From: Variovorax sp. WS11
GTDB lineage: Bacteria; Pseudomonadota; Gammaproteobacteria; Burkholderiales; Burkholderiaceae_C
Direction: 5' to 3'
Length of the DNA stretch: 64,000 nucleotides
NCBI RefSeq assembly: GCF_010499245.1
Contig: NZ_JAAGOW010000001.1
Span: 2,666,001 to 2,730,000, forward strand
Part shown: positions 53,758 through 64,000 of the stretch, one piece after another
Numbering within the stretch: the first letter of the stretch is position 1
Layout of the letters: every line of letters starts with the position of its first letter
Notes under the pieces: model-generated
What the model saw: the letters and a program-made list of their open reading frames with translations, nothing else
What the model was told of the DNA's origin: nothing
Databases searched by the model: none
Made by a program: the position numbers and the translations under genes

Positions 53758-54580
53758 GGACGGCCACCACGACCAGGGCCCCCACCAGCAGCGCGATACC
53801 CAGTGGCGCGCTCAGGCGCCGGCCCCAGGGCAGGTTCTTCTCCATCGCCATCAGCACGGCCAGCAGCAGCATCCAGCCGAGGCTGCCGGTGCCCAGCGCG
53901 AACATCAGCAGCATCAGCGCCCAGCAGCAGCCCACGCAGAACACGCCGTGGTGCGCGCCCAGCATGAAGGCCTGGCGCGCCGGCGCCGGCCCGCGCCAGT
54001 GCTCGATGACGAAGCCCAGCGGCGTGCGGCATTTCTCCAGGCACTGGTGCTTGAGCCGGCTGAACTGGAAGGCGCCCGCCAGCCCGAGCGTCGCGGCGCC
54101 GATCAGCCAGCCGTGCCAGGCCAGCGTCGGCGAGCGTTCCAGCAGCGCCAGGACCAGCTCGTGCAGCCCATGCGCCAGCAGCCCGAACATGCCCCACACA
54201 GCCAAGTAGCCCAGCCCGAGCAGCAGCACCAGTCGCGCGTGGTCCGGGCGCCGGGCCGTCATGCGGTCGAACACGTTGAACAGGGGCAGGGTGGTCGGCA
54301 GCATCATGGCCGCGGTCATCAGGATCCAGGCCAGCGCGTAGAGCAGCGCGGGCAGCAGCAGCTCGCCCGCGGGCACGGCGCGGCACAGGAAGGCCGCGGG
54401 CCCCGAGGCCATCCAGTCGCCATGCTCCAGGTAGCGGCCGTAGGGACTGCGCGCCCAGGCCCACAGCGCCAGCCAGGCCAGCCCGATCAAGGCCACGAGC
54501 AGCGGCACGAACACCCGCCGGTGGCGCGCGGCTCCGGAGCGCGACACGGCCGGCCGCGCAATCCCCGCAGGAGTGTTCAT
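53750..54580 (-). CDS. DUF2182 membrane protein
   Basis: This 276-residue protein has about seven membrane segments. WILMTAAMMLPTTLPLFNVF and the cysteine-bearing LKHQCLEKCRTPLGF and VFCVGCCWALMLLMFALGTG are hallmarks of DUF2182, a predicted metal-binding membrane family. It recurs next to DUF1326 genes, as here (67 bases downstream of one). The pair is proposed to handle copper or another metal, but no function is proven to my knowledge. Confidence 0.85.
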   Translation of the reverse strand: MNTPAGIARPAVSRSGAARHRRVFVPLLVALIGLAWLALWAWARSPYGRYLEHGDWMASGPAAFLCRAVPAGELLLPALLYALAWILMTAAMMLPTTLPLFNVFDRMTARRPDHARLVLLLGLGYLAVWGMFGLLAHGLHELVLALLERSPTLAWHGWLIGAATLGLAGAFQFSRLKHQCLEKCRTPLGFVIEHWRGPAPARQAFMLGAHHGVFCVGCCWALMLLMFALGTGSLGWMLLLAVLMAMEKNLPWGRRLSAPLGIALLVGALVVVAVHA

Positions 54581-54647
54581 TGAGTCACCTCCACGCTACG
54601 CGCTGCGGTGCGAGCGCCTTCGGAGCGGCCGTGCGGCGCTCATGGCT

Positions 54648-55250
54648 TCAGGCGTCGAAGACGAAAGTGCTTTGCAGCGCGTTGTGGTTCTTGATGTCGA
54701 GGTCGATGCCCAGGGCGGCATTCTTCGAGCGATAGACCGGCGCCTTGCCGACGAAGACCGGCGCGCCCGGCACGGTCGAGAACACGGTGTCCGACAGCAC
54801 GGTCTGCCCGCCGGTCGCGCCGCGGTAGGGCTCGAGCTCGGCGTAGTAGTCGGTGCCGATCTCGAGCTTGCCCTGGCCCTCGTTCACGTTGAAGCCGATC
54901 TTCGCCCGCTCCACCGACACCACCGTGCCGATCAGCTTGGCCAGGTCCGCGATCGGGCCGCCCGCCTGCCCGGTGTACACCTTGAGCAGCGCTTCTTCCT
55001 GTTCCTTCGAGGCGTTGTCGTCCACGTAGATGGCGGCGGTCCAGTTGCCTTGCAGGATGTTGCCCGGCACATGGGCCACGGCGGCGATGGTGTTGCCGCC
55101 GACGTCGAGGCCATCGATCGTTCCCTTGTCGATTCGCCAGGCGACGATGGTGTCGCAGGTGCCGTTGTCCGGGTCCTCGCCGATCCAGCAGGGGCACAGC
55201 ACGTTGCAGTTGCAGACCTCGAGCAGGCGACCTTCCAGGTGATAGCTCAT
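54648..55250 (-). CDS. DUF1326 family protein
   Basis: This 200-residue cytoplasmic protein begins MSYHLEGRLLEVCNCNVLCP and continues CWIGEDPDNGTCD. Its CNCNVLCPC cluster is the hallmark Cys motif of DUF1326 and probably a metal site. The rest is a beta-rich fold with KIGFNVNEGQGKLEIGTDYY. It precedes the DUF2182 membrane gene, with which it is widely paired. The ATG at 55250 has a GGAGG-like site. Confidence 0.85.
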   Translation of the reverse strand: MSYHLEGRLLEVCNCNVLCPCWIGEDPDNGTCDTIVAWRIDKGTIDGLDVGGNTIAAVAHVPGNILQGNWTAAIYVDDNASKEQEEALLKVYTGQAGGPIADLAKLIGTVVSVERAKIGFNVNEGQGKLEIGTDYYAELEPYRGATGGQTVLSDTVFSTVPGAPVFVGKAPVYRSKNAALGIDLDIKNHNALQSTFVFDA

Positions 55251-55373
55251 TCCGACCTCCGTTGAAGTGTGGCTGGCGGACTTGTCGCCGCAGCTGTGGC
55301 GGCAAGGCGGAAGACGATGCTACGCCGCAGGCGGCGGCGCGTCCATGTGTCGAACGGCCGGGGGCGGGGTCGG

Positions 55374-57310
<1,937 letters not shown>

Positions 57311-57486
57311 GCTGTAGATCGGTCGAGGCGAATGGCGGCAGTCTAGTGGCGCGCACGCCCACGCACAGTCGGACAGATGCCCGGGTTTTCTCGCCGGGAC
57401 GCGCGCCTTGCGCAGGGCGGACGATCAGGCAGGCAGCGGGGACGCCCAGTCAGGACGCCTCGCGCGCGGCGCGCCACAGTGCACCC

Positions 57487-58323
57487 ATGCAGCAAGACCT
57501 CCATCCCCACGTCCGCGAATCCGGCGCCGGCCCCGGCGTCGTCTGCCTCCATGCCAACGCAAGCAACTCCGCCCAGTGGCGCGGCCTGATGGAGCGCCTG
57601 GCCCCGGGCTGGCGCGTGCTCGCGCCCGACTCGCTCGGCGCCGGCCGAAGCCCCGCCTGGCCGCCGGATCGCGTCGTGACCCTGGCCGACGAACTGGCAC
57701 TGCTGGAGCCCGTGTTCGCGGCCGCCGGAGATCCCTTCTGCCTGGTCGGCCATTCCTACGGCGGCGCCGTGGCCCTGATGGCGGCACTCGCATGGCCCGA
57801 GCGCGTGCGCGCCGTCGCGCTGTACGAGCCCACGCTCTTCTCGCTGCTGGAGCAGGAGTCGCCCGGCCAGGAGGCGGCGAACGGCATCCGCTTCGCCGCC
57901 GCCGATGCCGCGGCCGCCATCGAGGCCGGCGACCCCGACGCCGCCGCCGAACGCTTCATCGATTACTGGATGGGCGCCGGCAGCTGGCGCCGCATGCCCG
58001 AGCCGCGCCGCGCACCCATCGCGCTGTCGATGGTCAACGTCGCGGGCTGGGCCCGCGCCCTGTTCACCGAGCCCACGCCGCTACAGGCCTTCGCCGCGCT
58101 GGAGATGCCCGTGCTCTACATGACGGGCGCGCAGTCGCCGGCCTCGGCGCGCGGGGTCGCGCGGCTGCTCACCGGCGTGCTGCCGGACGTGAGCGTCGTC
58201 GAGTTCGAGGGGCTCGGCCACATGGGCCCGGTGACGCATCCCGAGGCCGTCAACGACGCGGTGGCCGAGTTCCTCGCCCACTGCCGGGCGACCGAAGCTT
58301 ACGAACGGTCACGATGTGCCTGA
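57487..58323 (+). CDS. Alpha/beta hydrolase
   Basis: This 278-residue hydrolase has the nucleophile elbow LVGHSYGGAV (Ser about residue 97) and the catalytic His in GLGHMGPVTHP, with LHANASNSAQWRGLM as oxyanion region. The HANAS in place of HGxx is common in one esterase branch. Substrate unknown. It diverges from the kinase gene; the ATG at 57487 lies in GC-rich DNA without a strong ribosome site. Confidence 0.85.
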   Translation: MQQDLHPHVRESGAGPGVVCLHANASNSAQWRGLMERLAPGWRVLAPDSLGAGRSPAWPPDRVVTLADELALLEPVFAAAGDPFCLVGHSYGGAVALMAALAWPERVRAVALYEPTLFSLLEQESPGQEAANGIRFAAADAAAAIEAGDPDAAAERFIDYWMGAGSWRRMPEPRRAPIALSMVNVAGWARALFTEPTPLQAFAALEMPVLYMTGAQSPASARGVARLLTGVLPDVSVVEFEGLGHMGPVTHPEAVNDAVAEFLAHCRATEAYERSRCA

Positions 58324-58401
58324 AAACGCTGGCGGATAGCGGCCAAAGCGCGCTCTTCTGTCGCCAGCGCGCCATCGCCTTCGGATAGCATCGCGCAGAC
58401 G

Positions 58402-59556
58402 GTGCTGCTGCCTCCATGGACCTTCGTCCGGACGGCGGGCCGCGATGAGGATCCGCGCTTGGGCACCGACGACGCTTTCGCCGAATTGGGTTTGGCATCT
58501 GACGCAAGCGAGAGCGAGGTGAAGGCCGCGTGGCGCCGGCTGGTCTCGCAATGGCACCCCGACCGCAATGGCAGCGCCGGCGCCGTGGCCAAGATGCAGC
58601 GCATCAACCAGGCCTTCGAGGAAATCCGCCGCGCCGGATTCCGGGTCGCTCCTGAACCCTCGGCCGACGATGCCGACGTCACCGCGCCCGGCCCGGCGAC
58701 GGAGCCCGGCGCCGCGTTCGACGAGCACGACGACGGCGGCGACACCGCCTTCCGCGACGACGCCAGCGCGAGCCGGCAACGGCGGCCCATCCACCGCAAG
58801 GTCAAGCTGACGCTCGAGGAGGCCGCGGCCGGTTGCATCAAGGTGCTGCGCGGCAAGGTCACCGAGACCTGCCAGGTCTGTGCAGGCGCCGGCCACCAGG
58901 TGCTCGGCGGCAACTGCGTCCGGTGCGGCGGCTCGGGCGCCGTGTCCAAGCGCTCCTTCTTCGGCTGGCCCACCGGCCTGGCCGAGTGCGAGGCCTGCCT
59001 GGGCGGCGGGATCGCGCGGCAGCCGTGCGCAGCCTGCAGGAGCTCCGGCAAGACGGCCGCGCGCAGCTACCAGGCCAAGGTCCGCATTCCGCACGGCGTG
59101 CGCCATGGCGACCTGCTGCATGTCGACGGGCGGCGGCTGCGACCCGAGCGCCTTCCCGCCGATCTCGAAATCCGCGTCGAGCTGCTCGACCATGCCTTCT
59201 TCACGCTCGACGACGACGGCACGCTTCGCTGCGAGGTTCCGGTCGACGGCTTCGCGTGGGTCGCCGGCCGGCAGGTCCAGGTGCCGACCCTCGCCGGCCT
59301 GCAGTCCCTGCAGCTGAGCCGCGGCCAGCTGTCCTATTGCCTGAAGGGCCAGGGCTTTCCGGTGGAGCGGCGCGGCGCGCGCGGCGACCAGTGGGTCACG
59401 CTCGCGCCCGTGTTTCCGGAGCGGCTCAGCACCGACCAGCAGATCCTGCTCGACCAGCTCTGTGCCACCACCTCGGGCACCGGCGCGCGCGAGGATGAAC
59501 GGCTCCAGGCCTGGCACAGGGGCCTGCGCGCGTGGGAGCGTGGCCTGCGCGGCTAG
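58402..59556 (+). CDS. DnaJ-like protein with zinc-finger domain
   Basis: This 384-residue protein starts (GTG, 58402) with a J domain (about residues 22-80, WRRLVSQWHPDRNGSAGAVA containing HPD). It then has an acidic linker instead of the usual Gly/Phe region, four CxxCxGxG-like repeats (CQVCAGAG, CVRCGGSG, CEACLGGG, CAACRSSG; about 155-215), and a C-terminal substrate-binding domain. The last repeat is altered (CRSSG). It would stimulate DnaK on special clients. No ribosome site is strong. Confidence 0.85.
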   Translation: MLLPPWTFVRTAGRDEDPRLGTDDAFAELGLASDASESEVKAAWRRLVSQWHPDRNGSAGAVAKMQRINQAFEEIRRAGFRVAPEPSADDADVTAPGPATEPGAAFDEHDDGGDTAFRDDASASRQRRPIHRKVKLTLEEAAAGCIKVLRGKVTETCQVCAGAGHQVLGGNCVRCGGSGAVSKRSFFGWPTGLAECEACLGGGIARQPCAACRSSGKTAARSYQAKVRIPHGVRHGDLLHVDGRRLRPERLPADLEIRVELLDHAFFTLDDDGTLRCEVPVDGFAWVAGRQVQVPTLAGLQSLQLSRGQLSYCLKGQGFPVERRGARGDQWVTLAPVFPERLSTDQQILLDQLCATTSGTGAREDERLQAWHRGLRAWERGLRG

Positions 59557-59568
59557 CCGGTCAGCCAG

Positions 59569-60036
59569 TCAGCCGCCGGGGCGGTCCGCGAAGGCGCGGA
59601 CTTCGCCGGGCTTGCGCAGCATCTTGTCGACATCCGCCGCATGCAGCTCCTCGGCGTGGATCATCTGCCGGGCAAACTCCTCCAGCGCCACCGAGCGCCC
59701 CTCGACGAGCTGCAGCAGCTGCCGGTACAGCCCCAGCGCGTGGCCTTCGGTGGCCAGCGACTCCTGCAGGATCGCCGACATGTCGTGCTTGTGCGAGTCG
59801 AGCAGTGCGCCGATGCCCAGCGACGGATAGGCGCCGAGCGTGGTGATCCATTCGCCGACCTGCTGCGCGTGCAGGAGCGATTCGTCGGCCTGCGCCCGCA
59901 GCCACGAGACGATGGGAATGCGCGAGAAGCCGAACACCAGGAACGAGTAGTGCGTGTAGCGCACCACCCCCGCCAGCTCCGCCTCCAGCAGGCGGTTCAG
60001 AACATCGACGACCTGGTCCTTGTCGATCTGGGACAT
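59569..60036 (-). CDS. Ferritin-like / bacterioferritin-type protein
   Basis: This 155-residue four-helix protein has Glu in EAELAGVVRYTHYSFLVFGF, ADESLLHAQQVGEWITTLG (ExxH) and TEGHALGLYRQLLQLVEG, AEELHAADVDKML. These are bacterioferritin-like diiron ligands in a ferritin-like fold. It may store iron or protect DNA (Dps-like role). GAGG lies 8 bases before the ATG at 60036. It converges with the DnaJ-like gene. Confidence 0.85.
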   Translation of the reverse strand: MSQIDKDQVVDVLNRLLEAELAGVVRYTHYSFLVFGFSRIPIVSWLRAQADESLLHAQQVGEWITTLGAYPSLGIGALLDSHKHDMSAILQESLATEGHALGLYRQLLQLVEGRSVALEEFARQMIHAEELHAADVDKMLRKPGEVRAFADRPGG

Positions 60037-60206
60037 GGCGCACCTCCTGGCGTGACGGACGCCGCCTCGGCAGCGCGGCCCCAAGCCTTGCACGATCCGT
60101 CGACTTGCGCAAGGCGTCCGTGGCCGAGCGCTCGGCTGGCGCAGTTGCGCCGGCAGGCCCGCGGTGCTTCAATGACCGGCTCCCCGCACGTCCACAGGAG
60201 GCCGCC

Positions 60207-60524
60207 ATGGCCTACGAAGCCCGCTACGTCTTCAAGCCCAATCCGGGCGCCGACCTGGCTGCCGTCATGAAAGCGATGGAGCAGGGCGCCGCGCTCTGGC
60301 GCAAGCACGGTGCGACGAGCCCGCGGCTGTGGGCCATCACCGCCGGCGAGCTGGGCAACTACGTGCTCAGCGTGCAGTTCGAGAACGCCCTGGCCTTCGC
60401 CCAGGTCGTCGACCCCCTGTCCGCCGACCCGGAGTTCCGCGCCTGGCAGGCGCGGAACTCCGAGGCGGGCCACATCGCCTGGGTGCGCAGCAACCACGCG
60501 CGCGAGCTGGACCTCGGCCGCTGA
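60207..60524 (+). CDS. Small conserved-looking protein of unknown function
   Basis: This 105-residue protein (MAYEARYVFKPNPGADLAAV) has the beta-alpha-beta look of a dimeric ferredoxin-like fold, with WAITAGELGNYVLSVQFEN. I recognise no named family. The ATG at 60207 has an AGGAG ribosome site. It lies between the ferritin-like gene and the hydrolase and ends 6 bases from the convergent gene. Confidence 0.65.
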   Translation: MAYEARYVFKPNPGADLAAVMKAMEQGAALWRKHGATSPRLWAITAGELGNYVLSVQFENALAFAQVVDPLSADPEFRAWQARNSEAGHIAWVRSNHARELDLGR

Positions 60525-60530
60525 GCCGCT

Positions 60531-61592
60531 TCAGCCGGGCGAGGCCTGGCCGCCCGACGCGCGTTCCTGCAACAGGTGCTTCGCGAAGAAGGCCGTGATC
60601 TTGCGATCCACCTCCGGCATCGTGGCCGCGCGGTCGAAGCCCGGCGGGTCGTTGAGCATGTCGCCGACCAGGCCGGTGAGCCCCGGCGGCGGCGGCGACA
60701 GCAGGGCGCCGTGGCCGGCCGTGGGCAGGTCGGCGATCAGCTCGCAGGTCTTGCAGGCCGCCACCACCCGGTCGCCGTGAAAGCGCGGGATCAGCCAGCG
60801 GTCCTGCTGCGCCGTGACCAGGCCCAGCGGCACCGGCGGCGCGGCCAGCGAGGCCATGTCGAAGTCGGCCGAGAAGGGCACGCCGGCCACCACCGCCGCG
60901 ACGCGCGGGTCGACATGCACGCGCGGCGTGTCGTCGTCGAAGCGCCGGCGGATCACCGCGAGCGCGGCCCATTCCTTGAGACCATCCAGCCACCCGCCCG
61001 TCAGCCGCGTGAACAGCCCGACGCAGGACTGGAAGTCCTCCTCCAGGTGCGCCTCGCAATGCCGCTTGAAGCTGCCCGGCGACCAGCGCCCGCCCGCCAG
61101 GCTCAGGGCCGTGTGGCCGCCGGCCGACATGCCGTAGACACCCACCTTGTCCAACTGCAGCAGCGGCGCCAGGCGCGCATCGCGCCCCACCGCGTCGATG
61201 GCGCGCGACACCTCGGCCGGCCGCTGGGTCCAGCTCTCCGGCCCCGGCTTGCTCCCGTCCTTGTAGTTGTCGCCCCGGTGCTCGGGCATCGCAACCACGA
61301 AACCGGCCTGCACCAGGCTGCGCGCCAGGTCCGCATGCACCCACGGCGCGCCGCCCGAGCCGTGCGAGATCACCACCAGCCGCCCGTTGCCCCGCACCGG
61401 CTGGCCCTGCGGCGCCACCTGCAGCGTGAACGGTCCGCGCCGGACCGCCTGCTCGGCATCGGCGGACGGGTAGTACAGCGTGACCGACCCGTCCTCGGCC
61501 GTCGCGGCGATCGTGCCGAGTCCCACGCTCGCCTGTGCCAGGCCCGACAGCAACAACGCCAGCGCGGGCGCCAGCAAACGCAAAGAACGCAT
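60531..61592 (-). CDS. Secreted dienelactone-hydrolase / PAF-acetylhydrolase-like protein
   Basis: This 353-residue exported protein has a Sec signal (cleavage near GLAQAS, about residue 21) and an alpha/beta hydrolase fold with VVISHGSGGAPW (oxyanion), the nucleophile GVYGMSAGGHTA (Ser about 152) and a C-terminal His in TAGHGALLSPP. It probably cleaves an ester in the periplasm. The ATG at 61592 was chosen at the signal start. A membrane AraC gene follows upstream in the same direction. Confidence 0.85.
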   Translation of the reverse strand: MRSLRLLAPALALLLSGLAQASVGLGTIAATAEDGSVTLYYPSADAEQAVRRGPFTLQVAPQGQPVRGNGRLVVISHGSGGAPWVHADLARSLVQAGFVVAMPEHRGDNYKDGSKPGPESWTQRPAEVSRAIDAVGRDARLAPLLQLDKVGVYGMSAGGHTALSLAGGRWSPGSFKRHCEAHLEEDFQSCVGLFTRLTGGWLDGLKEWAALAVIRRRFDDDTPRVHVDPRVAAVVAGVPFSADFDMASLAAPPVPLGLVTAQQDRWLIPRFHGDRVVAACKTCELIADLPTAGHGALLSPPPPGLTGLVGDMLNDPPGFDRAATMPEVDRKITAFFAKHLLQERASGGQASPG

Positions 61593-61711
61593 CGTGTTCA
61601 CTCCTTTTTCGTTGGTCCGAAGGCCCCTGCCTGCGGTGATGCGGACGATGCCGTGCCGCTGCTGCCGCGTCTTGCCGAATGCGACGAAACGCGTGTTTCG
61701 GTTCGCCGATT

Positions 61712-62833
61712 TCAGGAATCGGCCAGCTTTTCCCGCCGGTACTCGGTGGGCGTGAGCCCGGTGGCCGCCTTGAAGGCGCGGTTGAAGGGGCCGATGGACT
61801 GGAAGCCGGCCTCCAGCGCGATGCTCAGCACCGGCAGGCTGCGGCGCGCCGGATCGGCCAGCGCGGTGCGCGCCTCCGCCAGCCGGAAGCCGTTGACGAA
61901 GGCGTTGAAGTTGCGGTGCCCCAGGCGCTGGTTGATCAGCCGCCGCAGGCGGTACTCGGGTGTGCTCAGCCGCGCGGCCAGGCCGGCGATGCTCAGGTCT
62001 TCGGTGCGGTAGGCGCGTTCCTCGTTCATCAGGCGTTGCAGCGCCTCGGCCAGCGCTTGATCGGCAGGGTCGGGTGCGGGCGGCTCGGCGCCATCCTCGG
62101 CTTCCACACGCCAGGCCTCGGCCGGATCCGCGCGCGGCACCGGGGACGGCACGACGCGCTCGGACGGGAAGATCTCGGAGCCCGCCAGCCGCAGCATCCA
62201 GAAGGCAGTCACCGCCACGATCACCAGCAACAGCGCCGCGTCCACCGTCGCTGTCGTGCCCGAGAGCCGGCCTTGCGGCGAGGCCAGGCGCGCGGCCAGC
62301 ATCGCCAGCGTGTAGGCCACGCCCGTCACCACGATGAAGGCGCGCAGCCGGCGCCGCCCCTCGACCAGGTCCGCGCGCCAATGCGCCGCCGCCGCGATCG
62401 TGGCCAGCACCGAGAACAACAGCGGTACCCCGCGCTGCAGCCCCTTCGTGACCGCCAGCACCGAGCTGCCGGGGGTCGTCACCACGCAATTGAAGCCGGC
62501 CAGCGCGGCCACCGCCAGCCAGGCGGCGGCATGCAGCGGCCTGAGCCTGAAGTCGTCGTCGAACAGCGCCTGCACGAAGATCCAGAAGAGCACCGCGTTG
62601 CCCACCGAGACGGCGACCAGCGGTGCCTGCCAGAGGCGCGGCACCTGCGCCTCGAACTGCGGCGTGGAGCTGATCACCTGCACCATCAGCCCCAGCATCA
62701 TCGCCAGCGCCGCGCGGGCCGCCGGCAGGCGCGGTCGGTCGCGGGCCAGCACCCAGGCCAGGAGCAGCAGCAGGGCGAGCAGCATGCCGCGCAGTGCGGC
62801 GTCGAAAAGCATCAAGAGCTGGGCGTCGGTCAT
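61712..62833 (-). CDS. Membrane-anchored AraC-family regulator
   Basis: This 373-residue protein has about seven hydrophobic segments (residues about 5-220), a short Pro/Ala linker, and a C-terminal AraC DNA-binding domain (about 290-373, LINQRLGHRNFNAFVNGFRL, IALEAGFQSIGPFNRAFK). It senses something at the membrane and binds DNA, a rare arrangement. It reads in the same direction as the secreted hydrolase 119 bases downstream and likely regulates it. The ATG at 62833 starts the first helix. Confidence 0.85.
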   Translation of the reverse strand: MTDAQLLMLFDAALRGMLLALLLLLAWVLARDRPRLPAARAALAMMLGLMVQVISSTPQFEAQVPRLWQAPLVAVSVGNAVLFWIFVQALFDDDFRLRPLHAAAWLAVAALAGFNCVVTTPGSSVLAVTKGLQRGVPLLFSVLATIAAAAHWRADLVEGRRRLRAFIVVTGVAYTLAMLAARLASPQGRLSGTTATVDAALLLVIVAVTAFWMLRLAGSEIFPSERVVPSPVPRADPAEAWRVEAEDGAEPPAPDPADQALAEALQRLMNEERAYRTEDLSIAGLAARLSTPEYRLRRLINQRLGHRNFNAFVNGFRLAEARTALADPARRSLPVLSIALEAGFQSIGPFNRAFKAATGLTPTEYRREKLADS

Positions 62834-62916
62834 GGGCGGAGCAGGGCGCGACAGGTTAGCAGGCGGTTCCCGTACTCCACGTACAGTAGCCATCGACACC
62901 ACAAAGCCCAAGCACC

Positions 62917-63192
62917 ATGCCCATCGAACTGAACAAGGAAGCCAGGAGCGAAGCGATCAAGTCGATCGAGCGCTACTTTCAGGAGAACATGGAAGAGCGC
63001 ATCGGCAACATCGCCGCGGGCGCGCTCCTGAGCTTCTTCGTCGAGGAGGTCGGGCCCGTCATCTACAACCAGGCCGTCGCGGAGGTCCAGGAGCGGCTCC
63101 AAGTGCGCATCTCGGAACTCGACCTCGAAGTGCACGAGGACGAATTCCAGTACTGGCGCAAGCACGACGCTCAGCGCAAGGGCAGGAAGTGA
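62917..63192 (+). CDS. DUF2164 family protein
   Basis: This 91-residue helical protein (IELNKEARSEAIKSIERYFQ start, then GALLSFFVEEVGPVIYNQAV) matches DUF2164, a small conserved family of unknown function. The ATG at 62917 diverges from the AraC gene. The following gene starts within its stop codon (GTGA). Confidence 0.8.
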   Translation: MPIELNKEARSEAIKSIERYFQENMEERIGNIAAGALLSFFVEEVGPVIYNQAVAEVQERLQVRISELDLEVHEDEFQYWRKHDAQRKGRK

Positions 63193-63668
63193 GCACGAAA
63201 CACAGCATCACGACAACGATGCGATTCCCATGGACCTCGGCGCTTCTTCCTCAGGGCGTGTGGGCGCTGCTCGCGACCTACTTCCTGGCGAGCTTGGCCC
63301 ACTTCACTCACAACGCCGAGTACATCGCCTACTACCCGAACATGCCGCTGTGGATCACCCGCGAGACGGTGTACCTCGTGTGGCTCGCGGTGACCAGCGT
63401 CGGGGTGGCCGGCCTCGCGCTGTCGCGTAGCGGCTGGCCGTTCCTGGGCGCGGTCGCGTTGGCCGCCTACGGCGCGTTCGGGCTCGATGGGCTGGGGCAC
63501 TACACGCTGGCGCTGTGCGCTGAACACACGTGGGCAATGAATCTCAGCATCTGGGCCGAGGCGGTTGCCGGCCTGGGGTTGGCGCTGGCTTGCACCGTGT
63601 TTGCGAGTCGCTTGTTTGCGGCACGAGCCAGGGCCGCAAGCTGGCGCGGCCCTTCATCCGAACGCTGA
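63189..63668 (+). CDS. Small integral membrane protein of unknown function
   Basis: This 159-residue protein has four membrane segments (about 20-40, 60-80, 90-115 and 125-145) and ends in a basic tail. The GTG at 63189 overlaps the DUF2164 stop (GTGA) with an AAGGG ribosome site 6 bases upstream; an ATG at 63219 is the alternative start. I recognise no family. Confidence 0.65.
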   Translation: MSTKHSITTTMRFPWTSALLPQGVWALLATYFLASLAHFTHNAEYIAYYPNMPLWITRETVYLVWLAVTSVGVAGLALSRSGWPFLGAVALAAYGAFGLDGLGHYTLALCAEHTWAMNLSIWAEAVAGLGLALACTVFASRLFAARARAASWRGPSSER

Positions 63669-63799
63669 GGGAGCGCAGGCACCGCGAAGGACCGGCATGT
63701 CCCCCGAGCAGGGGATGCGCCTCGCGCCCGAGCGCGTACTGTCCGACCTGCAGCTTCGCCGTCGGGCTTTTCGGCGGCACCTGCTCAAGGAGCATCGAC

Positions 63800-64000
63800 A
63801 TGAACTTCACCGCAGGCGCGTTCCCGCTGGCCATCGACCACAGGCTGGAGGGCAAGCTCTACAACGCAAACCCTATCCCGGTGAAGGCCCTCCCAAAGGG
63901 TGCCGCGACGACCGACCCGTTCGACACCCAAATCGTCGACCCGGGCGACACCTGGGAACTGCCTGCGGGCGCTGAGTTCATTCGCCAACGCGAGCTGCGC
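63800..64000 (+). CDS. Protein of unknown function (3' end beyond window)
   Basis: The ATG at 63800 has an AAGGAG site 7 bases upstream and opens a 67-codon frame (MNFTAGAFPLAIDHRLEGKL...) that runs off the window. The sequence is soluble, and no signal or family is evident in this part. The truncated length prevents assignment. Confidence 0.6.
   Translation, partial: MNFTAGAFPLAIDHRLEGKLYNANPIPVKALPKGAATTDPFDTQIVDPGDTWELPAGAEFIRQRELR

Overview
The window is high-GC DNA (about two thirds G+C by eye) with dense, short-gapped gene strings. It looks like a chromosomal segment of a soil or plant-associated Burkholderiales bacterium, probably Comamonadaceae and Variovorax-like. The grounds are several solitary Bug-type solute receptors, a complete aerobic benzoyl-CoA (box) cluster, DUF1326/DUF2182 and RES-Xre gene pairs, and the abundance of small-molecule transporters. 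The genus is an inference from gene content.

Layout. 1-3.8 kb: TRAP transporter dctP-dctQ-dctM (the last cut by the window start) with an IclR regulator and a frameshifted Bug receptor. 3.9-5.4 kb: a racemase/decarboxylase-superfamily enzyme and a GntR/FCD regulator behind a palindrome-rich divergent promoter. 5.4-10.2 kb: a leftward catabolic string (BKACE, Bug receptor, carnitine-dehydrogenase-like enzyme, acyl-CoA ligase) facing a Crp/Fnr-family regulator. 11-12.2 kb: small genes including a ParDE-like toxin-antitoxin pair. 12.3-17.2 kb: large catalase, LysR regulator and class III aminotransferase. 17.2-19.1 kb: an intact IS1634-type insertion sequence whose 6-bp target duplication contains the hipA stop codon. 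19.1-20.8 kb: hipBA with three operators. 20.8-27.1 kb: a CRP-like regulator with a perfect CRP site, a phospholipase-D-like lipoprotein, a giant class III cyclase/ATPase and a peroxiredoxin.

27-29 kb holds a Leu/Ile/Val-type binding protein and a DUF4231 (SLATT-like) membrane protein. 29-36 kb is a scrap yard of horizontally acquired DNA: an orphan XRE regulator, an IS1182 transposase, and the tail of a type I restriction subunit hsdR split by a decayed DDE-type element (7-bp target duplication), followed by an ISL3 element (8-bp target duplication). 36-51.3 kb is an aromatic catabolic island. A Liv-type ABC transporter, an alpha/beta hydrolase, benzoate-CoA ligase, the semialdehyde dehydrogenase and a DUF4863 protein run left. 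boxR, boxC, boxB, boxA and a MaoC protein run right. Together they would import an aromatic acid, make benzoyl-CoA, epoxidise it (BoxAB), open the ring (BoxC) and oxidise the aldehyde (BoxD).

51.4-64 kb holds an Xre-RES toxin-antitoxin pair, a DMT exporter, the DUF2182/DUF1326 pair, a frameshifted hybrid histidine kinase, hydrolases, a DnaJ-like protein, a ferritin-like protein, a membrane-anchored AraC regulator and small proteins. The last gene is cut by the window end.

Four otherwise intact genes (Bug, BKACE, livF, hybrid kinase) are each restored to full length by one added base, and the cyclase by removing one base of a C9 tract. Most of these sites are G/C runs, so assembly indels are at least as likely as real gene loss.
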